Positions 63,758 to 64,000 of a stretch of 64,000 nucleotides of DNA are shown piece by piece. Within the stretch, counting starts at the first letter, position 1, and every line of letters starts with the position of its first letter. The stretch covers positions 11,845 to 75,844 of the forward strand of contig NZ_JNIV01000010.1 of assembly GCF_000701405.1 (NCBI RefSeq). The letters are read 5' to 3'. The translations under genes and the position numbers were made by a program. This DNA is from Deinococcus marmoris DSM 12784 (GTDB lineage Bacteria > Deinococcota > Deinococci > Deinococcales > Deinococcaceae). The notes under the pieces were generated by a model that did no database searches, was not told the origin of the DNA, and saw only the letters and a program-made list of their open reading frames with translations.

Positions 63758-64000
63758 ATGAGACACGAAGAAGCCGCCCAAATCGACGCGATCAAGTTTG
63801 CCCAGCTCTTGAAAGAGCGCTTCCCCTTTTTGCGACGCGATACCTTGCAACGCGTCGAAGACGCCATGTGTTCGCTGATCGAGCAACGCTCTACCAATCA
63901 ACAGCAGTGGTCCCAGGCCATGCCTGGGACCAGCTCCCCAGAAGCCAAGAAGAAGCGTCTGGGACGGTGTATACAGGACCCGAAATTGAACGACGATTTC
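63758..64000 (+). CDS. Transposase N-terminus, possibly IS4 family (truncated by window end)
   Basis: An open frame of 81 codons from an ATG with a GGAG ribosome binding site to the last base of the window. The sequence begins MRHEEAAQIDAIKFAQLLKE and continues with FPFLRRDTLQRVEDAMCSLIEQRS and QWSQAMPGTSSPEAKKKRLGR, resembling the helical N-terminus of IS4-type transposases found in deinococci. The DDE core would lie beyond the window. Family assignment is tentative; the transposase identity rests mostly on its position at an insertion junction. Confidence 0.62.
   Translation, partial: MRHEEAAQIDAIKFAQLLKERFPFLRRDTLQRVEDAMCSLIEQRSTNQQQWSQAMPGTSSPEAKKKRLGRCIQDPKLNDDF

Larger units (their letters stand above)
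63698..64000 (+). mobile_element. Left end of an insertion sequence
   Basis: Sequence from about 63698 is AT-richer than its surroundings, breaks the binding-protein gene, and carries a promoter and the start of a transposase gene on the plus strand. The right end, inverted repeats and target duplication are outside the window. Confidence 0.78.

Overview
The window looks like a chromosomal segment of a Deinococcus species. The evidence is high-GC coding DNA, an intact ddrB gene with a canonical radiation/desiccation response motif (RDRM) beside its start, a caa3-type oxidase with both subunit fusions (cox1-cox3 and cox2-cytochrome c), a tandem GdhA/GdhB pair, a Deinococcus-type N-acylamino-acid racemase, and many genes with a -10 box only 5-10 nt before the start codon (leaderless transcription). 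The species cannot be fixed from sequence alone.

Layout. 1-7 kb: the 3' end of tatC, lgt, a VOC-fold protein, hemC, two tandem hotdog thioesterases and an MFS exporter. 7-15 kb: an aerobic respiration block (DUF420 protein, ctaA-ctaB for heme A, ctaC and ctaD-cox3 for the oxidase, a Sco-type copper chaperone). 15-19 kb: a 7Fe ferredoxin followed by a tightly overlapped set (membrane protein, group III truncated globin, cupin, Crp/Fnr regulator), then a stress-type membrane protein and a polyprenyl diphosphate synthase. 19-27 kb: gdhA-gdhB, trehalose synthase, tRNA-Gln and ribosomal protein S1. 27-39 kb: a TetR regulator, a DMT transporter, an S41 protease, a large STAND-like ATPase/TPR protein with an apparent C-terminal frameshift, a secreted TPR protein, a PhzF protein, isocitrate lyase, a HAD hydrolase and a DHH phosphoesterase. 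39-50 kb: a glutaredoxin-like protein, a membrane Ser/Thr kinase with an NHL propeller, an SDR, an M42 aminopeptidase, ddrB, a GNAT-racemase operon, sucB, an HD hydrolase and an unusual protein of six 22-residue repeats. 50-56 kb: an envelope operon on the minus strand (mreB, fabZ, lptF/G-like, glycosyltransferase, polysaccharide deacetylase). 56-64 kb: S9 and M32 peptidases, divergent kptA/DUF4291, and a Ugp-like ABC transporter whose binding-protein gene is broken by an insertion sequence running off the right edge.

Intergenic DNA carries dispersed repeats: a 186-bp element (A, two copies), a palindromic-ended element (B, three copies), and a 191-bp MITE-like element with 26-bp inverted ends and an 11-bp target duplication inserted inside one B copy. 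A hairpin-bearing segment of the MITE (C) recurs at 59.3 kb with a compensatory base-pair change.

No defence island, CRISPR array or prophage was seen. The best candidates for undescribed biology are the MITE/repeat system, the STAND-TPR ATPase, the 22-residue repeat protein, the globin-cupin-Crp cluster, the kptA/DUF4291 pair and the LptF/G-like permease in an mreB operon.
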